A stretch of 64,000 nucleotides of DNA from Agaricus subrufescens (GCA_029945375.1 JAQOTE010000019.1:25558-89557), one strand, 5' to 3'. Shown: positions 33,351 to 45,950, numbered from the stretch's first letter. A program made the numbers and translations. The notes: generated from the letters alone by a model not told the origin.

Positions 33351-34543
33351 ATGATACCTGGATCCTTCAGTATGATTTGACACATTTTCTTGATTATGAT
33401 TTTGAAATACCTCTCAGGTGATATCAAAGGATTCCACTTCCTTTCGGGTGGGGGCTTCTCCTTTCCATCAAATTCCGCCAATGGCTTTGGTGTACTATGC
33501 GACTATCATACTTCTGGCAAGAATAACTCTTCACGAGGGTTGATTTCCGAAGAAAAAAGTGAGGTATCACTGGGTGTAGTGGAGTTAGAACCCACATTCC
33601 AACAACCGGCCGTTAGTCTTCCTAAATATCTCCAGAGTTTTACTAACTATTTCAGTCAGCTGCTGCTCATGGTTCTCTCATTGTACCTACACATGATAGG
33701 AATGCTTTTCTCGCATTAGGGGTATTCCTGTGCGCTAGCGTTGTTTCTCTAATTGGCGATGAAGACAATAGTGATCTTGGTGACAATGATCACAATCAAT
33801 CTATTGACACTTTGTCGCACCATGACAATACCACAAAGTTGTTATCGGTATTTGGAGAACTGAAAGTTTGTGTCACGGAGCTTTCATTCCATGTCAATGG
33901 CCATGAAGATTTTACATCGGAAAATAGAATGACTGGAATCATAGAAACGTTTATGGACCATATCAACTGTTGCATTGAAGGTTCACTGGCGCTGAAGGAG
34001 CAGACAGAAACCATTGACACATAGTGAGTAAAATCGGACCGATTCTTCATCATTGACTAATCAAACTTACAGTATGTCGGTCCTTTATCCTCCTCTTGCG
34101 CGTCGTCATACGTGGACAATAGAACGCATTGGCATGGGTACTGGGGTCTTTTACAATAAATTTGTAATGGCTATCCGTGACTTAAGGAGGTTAGAAGCAA
34201 CGTTTGAGGTTGACTCCCTTCGTTGGTTTCAAGTGGTACAAAGTTTACACCAGTTAAATCAACAGGTAATACTCAGAATGTCTATACAAGAACCACCGAA
34301 TCTTCCACAAGGCCAACTCTATTTGGGGCGAGTGTCGGACCTGCTACAGGAGATTATTCGTAGATCTACTAGGGATGGATTGCGCAACTTGCAGAGGTGT
34401 AAAAGGTTGCAAATGTATTACAACCAAATTTTACATGTTACGCCCAATAGTAACATTTTAAATCGGTGAGTCTTATTATTATATTATCAGCGGCTCTAAT
34501 CTTGTTTGTGTACAGGACCCAAGCTATGCCTAGATCTTGTTAG
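33351..34543 (+). CDS. Gene B: unrecognised membrane-anchored helical protein, right paralog
   Basis: Five exons fit (33351-33369, 33418-33612, 33657-34023, 34073-34465, 34516-34543), giving 333 residues. The 19-nt first exon encodes MIPGSF, followed by DIKGFHFLSGGGF, the same signature as in gene A. A membrane segment (FLALGVFLCASVVSLI) is followed by a short acidic stretch, then KLLSVFGELKVCVTELSF and a helical region with RWFQVVQSLHQLNQQV and a final LNR. The last exon adds TQAMPRSC after the shared splice site. An intron after FQQPA is present here but absent from A, and the long Asp/Asn run of A is missing. It transcribes toward the right inverted repeat, mirroring A. Family and function unknown. 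Confidence 0.8.
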
Positions 34544-35019
34544 ATGCCCCTGTTTATACGAGGCATATCTAGCGCATTGATACAGCTCTATGTCCAGTAA
34601 GATTGCTCGAGGAGTTTGTACTATTCTACAGTGCTACTAGTCGAATCATCAATCAATTTGCCCATTAGCTAATTGCCCAATTGAAGTCAATTCTTTCAAT
34701 CTCCACTCGAACATCCATTTTTCTGCCGAATCCCAAATTGATTCCTTAGTCGACACCAGTGAAATCATATGTCGACAATTCAATCCTACCAGCACATTCG
34801 CTTTAACATTGATTCAACAATGTCACGCCTCGCTGAATCAATCTTCCTTAACCAATTCAGAAATTAAGCTCAAGGTGAATCACCAATCAAATTGTCAGTT
34901 GACAATACGATTCTACATGTAGAATCTCTTTAATATTTATAGAATAAAGTCATGATGTAACCCCCGTATTATTATAAACATATACAGTAACCCATTTTAA
35001 TACGTCATCTATTTTCGGC

Positions 35020-35271
35020 TAAATATATCATTTTAATATTTGAACTCCGATCAAATATGTCTTTAATAGTTATTTGATATACTTACTGATAAGTCAAATA
35101 TAAATTATTTATATGTGCTGACCAATATTGATCCAATATTGATGACTAGATAAAAATATCTTATCAATATATAACTTTAAATATTTTTGCCAAGTAAATT
35201 ATTTGGCTTCAATAAGTTATCAATGTGATACGTGTTTCATTGACTTGTCAGCGCAGTGCATAAGACGTCAA
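35020..35271 (-). repeat. Right arm of the large inverted repeat (AT-rich)
   Basis: Reverse complement matches 5876-6122 over its length, as described for the left arm. Weaker reverse-complement similarity continues inward to about 34720 (for example GGTGATTCACC against GGTGATTCTCC, and GATTCGGCA against GAATCGGCA). The strong part begins about 480 bp past the stop of gene B. The outer edge at about 35271 is abrupt. Confidence 0.85.
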
Positions 35272-35690
35272 GAATGGTCCATACAGTACGTAAATCTTAA
35301 AGCTCGAGAAGTTAGTCAAGGTCAGTGAGGCCAAGCCCGTTGGATTGTAAATGGAGTATCAGGTAAAGCAGCATGCGTTGTTCCGTTCTGGCTGACGCTC
35401 ACATTGCCATTTATAGGTTGACACTCGCCAAGGGATGTTATTATATGCCCCAAGAACGACGCAATCTTTAAAAAAAAAGATTGGTTGACTGATCGTGAGG
35501 GGAGCGAGTACCCATGATATATATGTCAATCTTAACGTCGCTCGGTCAGTTATATCTATATCTTATCCATATTGGAGAAACAGATACAACTATTCTATAT
35601 CTAACTTACATATAACCACATAAAAATTATAGGGAAAAGGAACACGTACAGAAGTAATGGCAAATATTATACAAAAAGTGATACTACAGA
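35272..35690. other. Intergenic, no gene seen
   Basis: AT-rich spacer between the right inverted repeat and the 3' end of the Tag1-like gene. It presumably includes that gene's 3' untranslated region. No repeat match to the outer left flank (5682-5875) was noticed. Confidence 0.5.
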
Positions 35691-37728
35691 TCAAACACTC
35701 CAAAACCCTTTCTTCCCAATCCTTACGCTACCGTGGAAAGGTAATCCACTTAATTCCAGTGCTCCACTTCCTCGATGATCCCCCGGAGACCCCCCAGGAA
35801 TAGGATCACTGACGTCAATCGGTAATCCATCCACCGTCAACGTAACAGCCACATATCCTTGTATACCAGCCACCGCGCCAGATGAGCCGAATATGACCTT
35901 TCCGACAAAAGAGCTAAACTCTTTTTGTCGCCCAGGTAGGACTTGAAGAGGTACATCCTGGACTTTGGCTGATACCGCATAAACTGCTCCAGTTTTCCTC
36001 CCCGTAACGTCTTCGTCATCATTATGAATACTCTCCAGTCTGACGCTCGTCGATTCCAGCCAATCGTCCGGTCTAATATGTCCAAATGCATGCGGAGGTA
36101 GAGGATCAGGTAATTCCGGGATATCAGGGGGATTTGTCGATTGATTACTCTTCTTTCTAGGCCCTCCCCATGAATTGTTATCTTGTTCAAAAATCGATGG
36201 TGCCTCTCCGTCAAACACCAGAACATCCGGAAATAATCTGTAAACATCCACACCAACGTCAATCCCTTTCGGCAGAACGACTCTAGCAAAGATAGTTCCA
36301 CTTGTTAGTATAGTCGTACCCGAAGCCCGGATGTGCATATCTTTGATAGTGACATTCCTTAGGAGTTGGGGACGCTCTGGTGGTGCAGGAAATTCTGCTG
36401 ATAATTGTAACCCTTGGCCGCCTGAAGGGTTGGGAGGTGAGAGTAAGGGCGTCGAGATGATAATGCGGTTCGGCTCGCCATTGAGGTAACGGCTAAGGAA
36501 GGTAGAGAGAAGTGGAAAAGACGGTTTGCTAAGAGAAGCGACTGTTCCACTAAGAGAAATTGAGATGTTTGGATGCGTGGATTCCAAAGGAAGAGTGGCA
36601 ATGTCAGCGACTTTGATACTAGAGGTGGTGCCATTAGGCAGGGAGACGGTGAAGGGTAATGATGGCAGGGTGAAACGTAGGCCCTCTGGCATCGGATTGA
36701 CGACAGACGCCTCGCCTTCGAGGGTCAAATTTTGATGAGTTGACGAGATACGAAAGGATTTCAGCGTCAGAAGCTTTGATATGGGAGGAAACGGCGTATG
36801 CTTTCCGGGCTGTGGCAAACCGGGTAGTCCAGGGACTAGATTCGTTGTATGAATTTATTCGTAGCACATATAGAAGCAGTCAGAGATACATACTGTTGAA
36901 TCGTAGGAGTGTTTGTACATTCTTCATCTTTCCTTGAAACTTGCTCCTCCAGCTAGCCATCCTACCACCTCCCCGGATCGAAATCTGCTCAGAGCTTACA
37001 CCCACACTGACAGTCCCCTTTTTCCAGCTTTCTACCACAAATTTTGACAGCAATTGCGTATCCTTCGTGGGTTTCACAAAGACTTCTGTCACAATGGGAG
37101 TCAACCACTCATCCGACCACTTCGGCGGATCTACCGTCAACGGAACTTCCACGGAAGGCATTCCGACCTCCAATAACACCAAACGCTTCTCATACTCTGG
37201 GGAAATAAGGATGGTAGCCGCTTCCACAGTCACACTATCCAACGTCTTGATCCCCCACCTCCCAATCGCCTTCCACACCTGCTTCAAAATCCCCTCTTCT
37301 TCGTACACAACATGATTTACGCCAAGAGCATCTCCAGCATCGACTCCCAGTCTCCCTGAGACGCTCAACCAAATCCCACCATCTTCCGTCGTATTGAGGA
37401 TGTCTATGTCAAAAGGTCCACGAAGAACGACGTCATCATTGATGATCTTTTCAGGTGATATGTTTGAAGCTTTGGCAGCATACGACCACGCGAGAACAGC
37501 AGCGACCACTGCTATGAGGATAGAGAAGGATAGAGAAACGAGGAACACGGTAGTCAGGATGGAGTACAGGCGTCGTCGGTTTGAGGGTGGAGTTTCTGGG
37601 TCTAACAAATTATGCGAAGTAGAGGCGCCGTTCTGGAGCAAAGGAGTACGTTCAGTGGCCTCCTCTGCTCGATGTTTGCCTTTGTCAATCGATTGAGAGA
37701 GTATGTGGTCGGAGTCTTCCGCAGACAT
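35691..37728 (-). CDS. Tag1-like (DUF3712) vacuolar membrane protein
   Basis: Two exons (37728 to about 36894, then about 36836 to 35691) separated by one intron give a protein of about 650 residues. The N-terminal cytosolic tail has TERTPLLQN, an acidic dileucine motif of the type that sorts proteins to the fungal vacuole. One membrane helix follows at about residues 55-80 (TTVFLVSLSFSILIAVVAAV). The rest is a chain of beta-rich Ig-like segments typical of the DUF3712/Tag1 family, for example PLTVDPPKWSDEW and LPNGTTSSIKVADIATLPL. Yeast Tag1 acts in ending autophagy at the vacuole; applying that role here rests on family membership only. Confidence 0.78.
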
Positions 37729-37794
37729 AGCGACGGACGTGGTAGTGGCAATACAGGATTACATATACTAATAAATGTATAGGTGGCTCACTAT

Positions 37795-39771
37795 TTAGAT
37801 CAACAAATAAACAAGGTAACTCAGAATAACTGCGGATAGTCCAATATCGTTCACACTCCTCCCAGACACCACACCGTTGGTCTTGTTGTTGCTAGCATTA
37901 TTGTTGGGTTTAGTATTATTGGAAGTGCTGGGAGCAGCCGCAGACAATCCTTCCTGTATAGCAAAGGGCTGGTCCCACATATAAAACGCCTCCTGTACGA
38001 ACTGCGGTTCCTTCTGGTTCAAAAAAGCAGCATATTTGCCATCAGGGTCCCCGTAAACAGAAGCAACGGCGGCCACATTGAGATACAGCTCAGTTGCATG
38101 GTCATCTTCTTTACTGGTGCTAGGGGAAACCGTCATCGCAAAATCGAGTGCATCCTTGATAGTAGAACCCTCTTTTGTCGTCTTATTCCACATCGAAAGA
38201 GCGCTGGGATCAGCATATTGAGCGAGGCGTGCATTAGTCTATTCCACAGTTGATTAGGAAAACGAAAGCGACGGTGGAGGGAATGATAGGCCTACAATCA
38301 TAGCAGCCAGATTGTAGCAACGGTAATGATAGGGTCTAGTTCGTGCAGCTTCTAATGGCTAGAAGGACATCACTGAGCCATATTCCAAGATCAAATGAAC
38401 GTGAGTATTCACCTGCTCTCCTCCTTGGACGATCTGGTCCATGTAGATACCATCGAAAAACATGTCTGTCGCATTTCTTGCGCCTGTGAAATCGCCGAGC
38501 AGGATCTTGAGAGCAGCAAGCTGGTTATAGTAAAATGTGCCGTGATTGCTGGAAAGCAACGGTCAGAGTTATGCCTAGACTCAGTAATCTTTTCGACCGA
38601 CTTAGTAGCTGACTTCTCTTCCAGCGCAATTTTAGCAGTCTCGAGCCAGGTGACATACCGCGTGGCCCAATTGTTCATTCCAGCATCTACATCACTGGGC
38701 CATGCGGAGCTGTTGGTCCTCCGCAAGATAATTATACCGCTAACAATCTTGGTCATGCATTTGAGGTCCCTGAGTCCATGATTCAGCTTCTCTCAGAAAG
38801 CGAAGAAACTGATACATACAAAACACCTGTGTGCGTGCCACTCGAACTTCCGGGGCCACGCTGTACCTGACCATAGTCGAGATTAGGATTCATGCGAGTG
38901 GCATCGTCGAGAAACCAAGTCTTGATGAACTTTGCTGTAGGCGAGAATAAGTCAGCATCCTCTTTCTCAATCTCGAACCGCAATTCCAAGAGAACGTGGA
39001 ACAAGGGACTCAATGATAAGCCAACTGGCCCCTTCCGGCCTGGTCAAGTTGAAAATAGTACCCTACGCGCGCCCCGCATACAACTTAGAATGAGTCAGAC
39101 TCACCTGCGGTATCCGCGTAAGAGTTATCCTTCGTGATACTCCAAGCAAGAGTATTATACCAAACAGCGTCTGCCAGAGACTCAAAATGCCCGATGTCGT
39201 TGATTTCACGGACATCAGGATTGAACAAACCATCGCGTGCCTTGTACGGACACGTTGTCCAGACTGGGCGATTTCCGTTACTACAATTTCGAAAGAACAG
39301 AGAAGAACGTACTCTGCTGGGGTGTGAGTTCAGTCTTGTTGCCCACACCAGAACAATCAGGCCACCAACTGTACAGGGTCGCATATATTTAGTTTTAGGC
39401 AACACCGCCCATAAGCATTTCATCACTTACTAAGGGCTCCAGCTCATATAGTCATGGATATCGCCCGACGGTGGCGCAAACGGCTTGCTCGTCACCGCTA
39501 TGCGACCCAAGCCTTCAGTACACTGCGAAATTCAACGAATGACAGTAAACGCACTCCAAGGGCCACCAACTGCACTATCTTTAGCCCAATTAACGATCGT
39601 ATTCTGTGCTGCTTGGGTATTCTTCCCAAAATCCCCGCTGACGACGTAGTCCGGATCGGGGAAATCATTGGCGTAGGTTGTGAAAGCTCGCACCAGGCTT
39701 GTGGAAGCAAGCAAAGCGAGAGAAAGGGTGCGTAGTGATGCGATTCGGAAAACGAGTGTAGTATGGGCCAT
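37795..39771 (-). CDS. Secreted alginate-lyase-superfamily protein, probably GPI-anchored
   Basis: The start at 39771 gives a signal peptide (SLRTLSLALLASTSLVRA). The exons that follow carry the basidiomycete alginate-lyase-domain pattern: a segment with the HDYMSWSPYWWPDC-type motif near 39430, WTTCPYKARDGLFNPDVREI (about 39200), ADAVWYNTLAWSIT, a MNPNLDYGQVQRGPGSSSGT-type stretch (about 38850), and NHGTFYYNQLAALKILLGDF (about 38500). The C-terminus has an Asn/Ser/Thr-rich linker and ends in a short hydrophobic helix (GLSAVILSYLVYLLI), as in GPI-anchored wall proteins. The family contains polysaccharide lyases, but the substrate of these fungal members is not known to me. The many small introns make some borders uncertain. 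Confidence 0.78.
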
Positions 39772-42189
39772 GACTGGCTGATAGTTGTGATAGTACTTGC
39801 GATGATAGAAGATATGGACCAGTAGATATGAACAGAGCCTAGGAAGGAGACCACGTAACGGGAGAGGTCAGAGAGCAAGCACAAAATGAGCGGATCGAGT
39901 TAAAGACTGGGCTAATTCGCAATGTGGCAAAAAACAGGGGGAGAAACCAAATGAAAAAAAAACACAGCATAACAAAATATCCTGTTGTTTTTACGATTAA
40001 ATTGGCACGGCGAACAACGCCGTATTTTCGCCCAATCAAAGTCACAAGAGTATTCCATGCGTGCCTTCAGAGCCAAGTGCGTCAGGCGGCGTAGCCGAGC
40101 CGTAGCCAGTGCGGCCGATAGGGCAACATAGTCACCATCATTATGAGAAAAAAGGATTAAAATCCTCTTTTAGATTTGATCCGAACTCTTCCCTTGGTCT
40201 GGGCAGCCGGCAAGGCAGCCGGTAACCCTATCCCTGACGACTTGTCGTACAACACTGCGCATTACGCATACATCAGAACGTTGTCATACCGTTGCCTTCA
40301 ACTTGACTCAGAGACAAGACTCCAGGAAGTCGAGTCGGGTGAAATGTAGAACCAGGAAAGAATGTTGGCCCGATTCCTCGAGATATCCTACTGAGATTTC
40401 CGTGTGAAAATTAATTTACCACCTGTACTCATCCGCCTTCAATACAGAGTTTTCACAGCAGAGCCACGACTGATAACCTATTGAATCCGCCTCTTGCCGC
40501 CCTCAAAGACATTGTTCGAGAGTCAGGTTGAGTGGTCGAGGACCCTTGCCCTCATTTATTTCGGTGTTATACTTGGGCATCCGTGTCGCCGGTGATGTCG
40601 GACTGCCCAATTGTACGCTTTCAATCGCTACAGGCTTCTCTTCTCTGTCATGCCCCTCAGCCCCTGGCTTAATTTAGCGACGCTTACGACCTTCCTGGGA
40701 CTTTGCTTCTCAAGAATAAGCTTTTCAGCTCACGTCAGTCTGCAACGTGGGATTAGCAAAAGTATGTTTGCGGCATCTCTACATCTCTACCCTTAGGTCA
40801 TTTCATCATCGATCTTCTCTGGTAAATGGTGAGATGTGAGTGCTATCTACTCCATAAATCTGCTTAGATCTCATCAAGTACTTTACCATCGAGATGGTCA
40901 TTTATCCAAAATACCAACCCCTTTCTTCACGGGAATGCCTATTCTGGCTCGTGTGCGACTTGGCCGTTTGTTTTACGAATTTGATCAATCACAACGCCTG
41001 GAAATCCAGGACACTGCGTGCCAAAGTGCCCGCGTAAAGTTTTCCGTGTGTTAGGAATGTATCATGTAGAAACATGTTAGAGGTAAATGTTCTAGCCATG
41101 CATAGACGTAGAGGCTCTCAGTTTGATATTCGCTTAGGTGAGTCAAACAAAATTCCTTAAACGACAGTACCGACAACATCCTCCGAAAGATATGGTCCCG
41201 GGTCGCCGACGATACCCTCGTAGGAAAAGCCGAGAAAGGAAGGGGCAAGGAAAGTTATCATCAAATATTGTATACAGCAAGGACTACCGTCGACGAGAGC
41301 AAGGTTGTTTTCCCCTATCTCTTCTTATGACTTTAGCCACTAGGCAGCTGTGGATGTGGAACGTTGACTGCCGCCACCTCGGTTTAAATTCCAGGTACCG
41401 AAACACCAAGCTCAACCATCTCACGGGCTCCAGCGGCGATAGATCCTATGCTCCTCTTACCATATACTCGCGGATCTCAGCCAAGGGGGAGGGGAAGGGT
41501 GGCCCGGCTATTTAAAACTATTTAAAGACAAGCAATCAGTTTCACCAAGGCCCTTTATGCAGGGTCGCGATGACTCTGCGAGAAAGGTTATGGGTGGACA
41601 GTTATGGACAGCTGAGCCCCTGATCAAGCTCAAAAAGAGTAGTAAAGACTCAAGAGCTTCCACGAAGACAAATGATGTGTTGCACAACATCACAATGTCG
41701 ATTGGTAAACACAGGAGATACATTCCGGAGTCCCATAACGGTGGTAATGAGACGGAAAGTGTAAACAACTAATAAGATAGCTACCAGTGATTCTATCAAT
41801 CCAGGCTACCAGGTGTAATTCTCTATCAGCGACATCGCCAACCGTGGCTCGTTGTTTCTGTTGAGCATATGACATATGAACTATAAATATTACATCATGT
41901 TTTGATCACTGAACACTCTTCGAAAGCCACTTTCGTTCAAACCTGATACGGTTATGCTAGAATGATTTTGACGTTGTTACTTCAGGGCTCGCGTCTATTC
42001 TCGGAGTGCTCGACAAGTTACCATAGCATCATGGTACAAGACCCCTCGCTTAGCTAGGTATTCTAATGTAACTTAAGTAGAAATAAGTTAAGGAGTAAAC
42101 AGGCCATTAGATACAGTGTCCTGTGGCCATAATCTACAGTTACGTGATAACAAGACAGGCGATAAACATCGATCACGAAGTAAACCAGT
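39772..42189. other. Long intergenic region, no supported gene
   Basis: About 2.4 kb with scattered short frames on both strands. A 61-codon frame at 40611-40796 is hydrophobic but stands alone. I saw no domain, no splice-consistent chain and no repeat. CG/GC-rich spots near 40090 and 41480 have no clear meaning. Confidence 0.45.
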
Positions 42190-42987
42190 CTAATCCCGAA
42201 ACCGTTCCGACAAAAGAAGCGTTATAACCAGTGTAACGCTCTCTAACATGCCGTTGTCTATCAACGACTGATTCGTCTCAAAGACGGTTGTCCCGTCGTT
42301 GACGGGGTATATCTTTCCAAGCTGCTGATGCTTATTAAGTTCATAGCCATACAGCTGCGATAGCCAAGCAAAACACAAAAGAAGACAGCAAAGCAAAGCG
42401 AAACATTAGTCCATGACCATTCACGTATAAAATGCAAGTCGATGCACCGAGAAAGACTACTCACATACATAGCATCCCTCGCAAACTGCCAAACGTAATG
42501 TTTGTCCCGAAGTTGCATGAATCGTGAACTAGAACAATGAAATCAATGTCAAAACATATTTTCAAAAAAGAAAAACTAGTAAATTTAAGAACAATTACCT
42601 TTGGTCCGGTGACAAACCCAGCCAATCCTTCGCTTTCCGCCTTGAAACGACTCCATAAACCTCGATCTCAGGTCCTTCTGGTTTCCACAAAATATATCCC
42701 CTTGGAGTTCCATTACGACTCTGCAAGGAAGTATAATCATAACCGTCACGAGCCATCTTTATCTTAAACACAGTCGCGCCCGAATTTCCATCTATCACGT
42801 CGCATCCCTGAATAAGCCGCGGCCCTTGTGAGCTGAATATAAAGCGTTTCGCGGGTGGCGCTGAGTGTTCAGGGTACGGAAGGGCACCGAACGTTGGGGG
42901 ATGCGACGACCACTGGCTCTGACCTCTGGACGATGGATTCCCAGGATTAGACCATCCAGCCTGGGCATACGGATTGGTATAATTCAT
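42190..42987 (-). CDS. DUF6593-domain protein
   Basis: Three exons: 42987 to about 42597, about 42527-42465, and about 42355-42190. The chosen start (MNYTNPYAQAGWSNPGNP) matches the usual Asn/Pro-rich opening of basidiomycete DUF6593 proteins; an upstream in-frame ATG at 43194 would add a hydrophobic helix and cannot be excluded. The body has FGALPYPEHSAPPAKRFIFS, a RNGTPRGYILWKPEGPEIEV strand pattern, the WLGLSPDQ motif and HYVWQFARDAMY, all in the usual order. The tail ends LLLSERFRD. The family is common in Agaricomycetes and has no established function. Confidence 0.8.
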
Positions 42988-43967
42988 AATAAATATCCAA
43001 GTGAGAGTCAACAAGAGAAAGAAGAAGACGAGAGAATAAAAAAGCAAGTTGTTCGCCAGTTCCACAGCAGTCCTCTCGAAGTTATATAGCGGCGCGATAA
43101 CAGTCAACCCCGCACTGCCAAAGCCGCCGATCCACTCTGAGTGACGTGGCCTTGCTGAATTTGAATTTGAAGGAGTGCTCGACAGACACTGCATAGACTA
43201 GTGCCTATCGGCGCAACTAATTGTTTGAAGAAGAGTTCGGAAGATCAGAACAAAATTGAGTCATCGACTATCCTTGTACATGCATATTGGGCTCATCTCG
43301 GCGATTTTCAACTCAACGTTAACGCTTGACGTTATCGTGCTGAGAGCGCCTTGACTAACAGCTCTGAATATGCCGAAATGTCCTCTGACAATCGTACGCC
43401 CGTGATCCGGGTTTTGAAACACTCAGGGTCGATTATCACAGAACCTGAGGCTAACATCGGGGTAACCTAAAGCACGAATGACGGCATCGCGAAACACAGA
43501 ATAGCTCCCCACTCACATGCCTGGGGTTTATATCAGATGGAAGGATCATCTAGACTTCTCACCATCTAGTCTTCTCCACTTTTCAACTACTGAGGATCGC
43601 CCAAATCACAGCGGAGTTGTGTTCGCAAACACAAGTTGAACCGGGGGAAAGGAACAGCCTCAGGAATCGTTCCCAATAGCCTGAAACCATTCCCATTTCT
43701 GATCCTCCATTCCTCGAAACCCGTATACCAGAAACCGCATTAGAAAGCGGTGCCAAATACCTGTATCCACACGCGTAAAAAGCACCGCTAGGCAACCTGA
43801 GCATAGGAAAGGGTTAAGTATACTGCGAACAAGTGAAACATGAGGCTGCGAAAGAGTCTGGGCGCATCAGAGAACTTATTCAGCTCGACGAAATTAGGTT
43901 ATTGTATATGCGCGCATCCAAGTCATGTAATACCAGCGGTAATCACATCAAAGGCAATTATAAAAAC
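42988..43967. other. Intergenic, possible 5' extension of the DUF6593 gene
   Basis: From 42988 to 43194 the frame of the DUF6593 gene stays open and would encode a hydrophobic helix (YSLVFFFLLLTLTWIFI) if an upstream start were used. The remaining sequence to 43967 has nothing I can support. Confidence 0.4.
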
Positions 43968-45950
43968 TTAGTCAGGATAACCTTCGGGCGGCACTCCATA
44001 TGACTGAGGATGTCCCTTAGGTGATTTGACAACCATGTCTGCTTGTTGTCTTCCCGAAAAAAGCATATGTGTCAGATCATCAACAGCACGAATGACAGAA
44101 AATAACGTACAATCTCATCCTTAGCAACACCTTCCTATTGGCTGATATGATATCATTCCCGACTTGAATAGTTCGAGCAATCAGGTCGCTTCGATAATCC
44201 GTTTTTTTCGCATACAAAACCTAGTTCAAATAAGTACGGAAACCTCCCCGAAGAAAACAATCATACCTTATTCTGACTGTCAATACGCCCTTGGATTTCA
44301 CCAGACTGAATGAGATTCACTACGTGTTCTTCTACCGTCTCCACGTTCCACCCAAATGCCTTGCTCATCCGGTCCAGCTGTAACATGACAATCAGGCAAA
44401 CCAGAATAAAAAATGAAACAGAATGGAAGATAACAATAAACAGAAACGCAGGGGCATACTTTGATAGATGAAAAAGGTTGGAAATAGAGTACCACTGCAC
44501 TATTCTTGATCTTGTTTGTAAGGTCAAAAACATGCGATGAGATATGGATATCTATGTAGTGTCGTGTCTTGATACTACGTCTCAGTTTACTCACATAAAG
44601 GAGACAAACTAAGAAAACCCACAGAATATCTCGATAGTAGTTCCAGCGTGGTCTTGAAATTGCTACCGACATATGCTTCAAGAAGTTCCCGGACATAGGG
44701 CTCCTGTTCGATATACACGCCAAACACCGAATTGTCCAGTAATCTGGCTTTGATGGTGCTACGAGACATTGAAGCAAGCCCGCATAGAGTTCCATAAATC
44801 GCGATATCACTTGGTGTCACCAACTGTATACATTATGTTAGCATTATGTTAGACTATATGCGCTCGGAAATCAAAACACATGAACTAACCTTTCCGATCC
44901 AATCACCCAACTCCTTCGCAGGCCCAATTCTCAGAAATGCCAATGCAGCTTGCTCATAATGTCCTTGACCTAAATGAGATAAAGCCGTGGCAAACTCCAG
45001 TCGAGTTTGAACTATCTCCTTCTCAGTAGGGCCTTTCTTTTTGGCGTTAGCGTTAGTACCGGCCGATGTAGAAGGACCAGATATGGATGGGGCAGTTAGG
45101 CTACCTGATCCTCCGTTGGTACCGGTTGTTGCAGATGTCGAGTCGAGGGCTGCTTCGGCTTTGAAAACGTAAGTAGAAAGATGAGAGTAGTTTCGTTGTT
45201 CTATGAGCAGCTGTAGAGCTTAAAGAGTCAGCGGGGCATAGATCTCATCCAAAGAACACACCTCCAACACTGATAGACACATATCGAGGACGTGTTGACT
45301 TGTGGTACAAAAGTCTCGCGATTTCGTATGATGCCTAAGTGCATGCTGATATTCTCCAATTGAGCGATAAAACTCGGCCAGATCCCTGTGAGCCATCTTC
45401 ATTACAGTAAGATATCGCAGAAAAACAACGAAACTCATGCATATAACTCACCCTGATACTCTCCTTAATCATATTATTCATATAAGTCTTGAGTTCCACC
45501 TCCAACCTCACTTTTTCCGACATATTTTTGTTTGCGATCTCATCCACCCACTTTGTATCCAGTTGCGCGATCTCCACTGCGTTTGGTAGCGTGTACGACT
45601 CCCGTACAACAGGATTGTCTAAGAGACGCTCATACTCGGTTATCAAAGTTTGATAAAGAGACGGATCCCGCCACTGGTGGATAAGTTCTACAGCAAGCTT
45701 GAAAGCTTCCGGGGCGACTGCTGGGCATATTCTGACGATATGTATCAGACGATCGATGGCAGTTCTTCCTGAGCGTGTACACGCAGAAGCTGTTAAGGCG
45801 TGTGATTGACAGAGCGAGAATAGAGAACATGCCTGTGTATCCAGAGATATACGCCTCAAGATCAAAAGGATGAGCATCGTCGACGGGGACGAATGTTGGT
45901 TTTTTTGACAGAGTACCAGCGGCGGTTTCGTCAGGAAGATCGACGTCCAT
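43968..45950 (-). CDS. CSN1: COP9 signalosome subunit 1 (CSN1, PCI domain)
   Basis: The gene starts at 45950 ([12 protein letters not shown]) and has many small introns. Helical-repeat exons read [40 protein letters not shown] and [20 protein letters not shown], the RPN7-like N-terminal region. A PCI domain follows, with [26 protein letters not shown] and the winged-helix end [20 protein letters not shown]. The tail encodes [20 protein letters not shown] and a final [18 protein letters not shown]1 is a core subunit of the COP9 complex, which removes NEDD8 from cullins and so controls ubiquitin ligases. A Ser/Pro/Gly-rich insertion near 45060-45150 is unusual. It lies 55 bp downstream of NOP53 on the same strand. 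Confidence 0.88.

Noticed and set aside
5876..35271. The block as a fungal mating-type locus
   Set aside because: I see no homeodomain, pheromone receptor, pheromone precursor or MIP-type flanking gene.
40611..41515. Short plus-strand frames in the 39.8-42.2 kb gap
   Set aside because: They are short, unlinked by splicing and without motifs.
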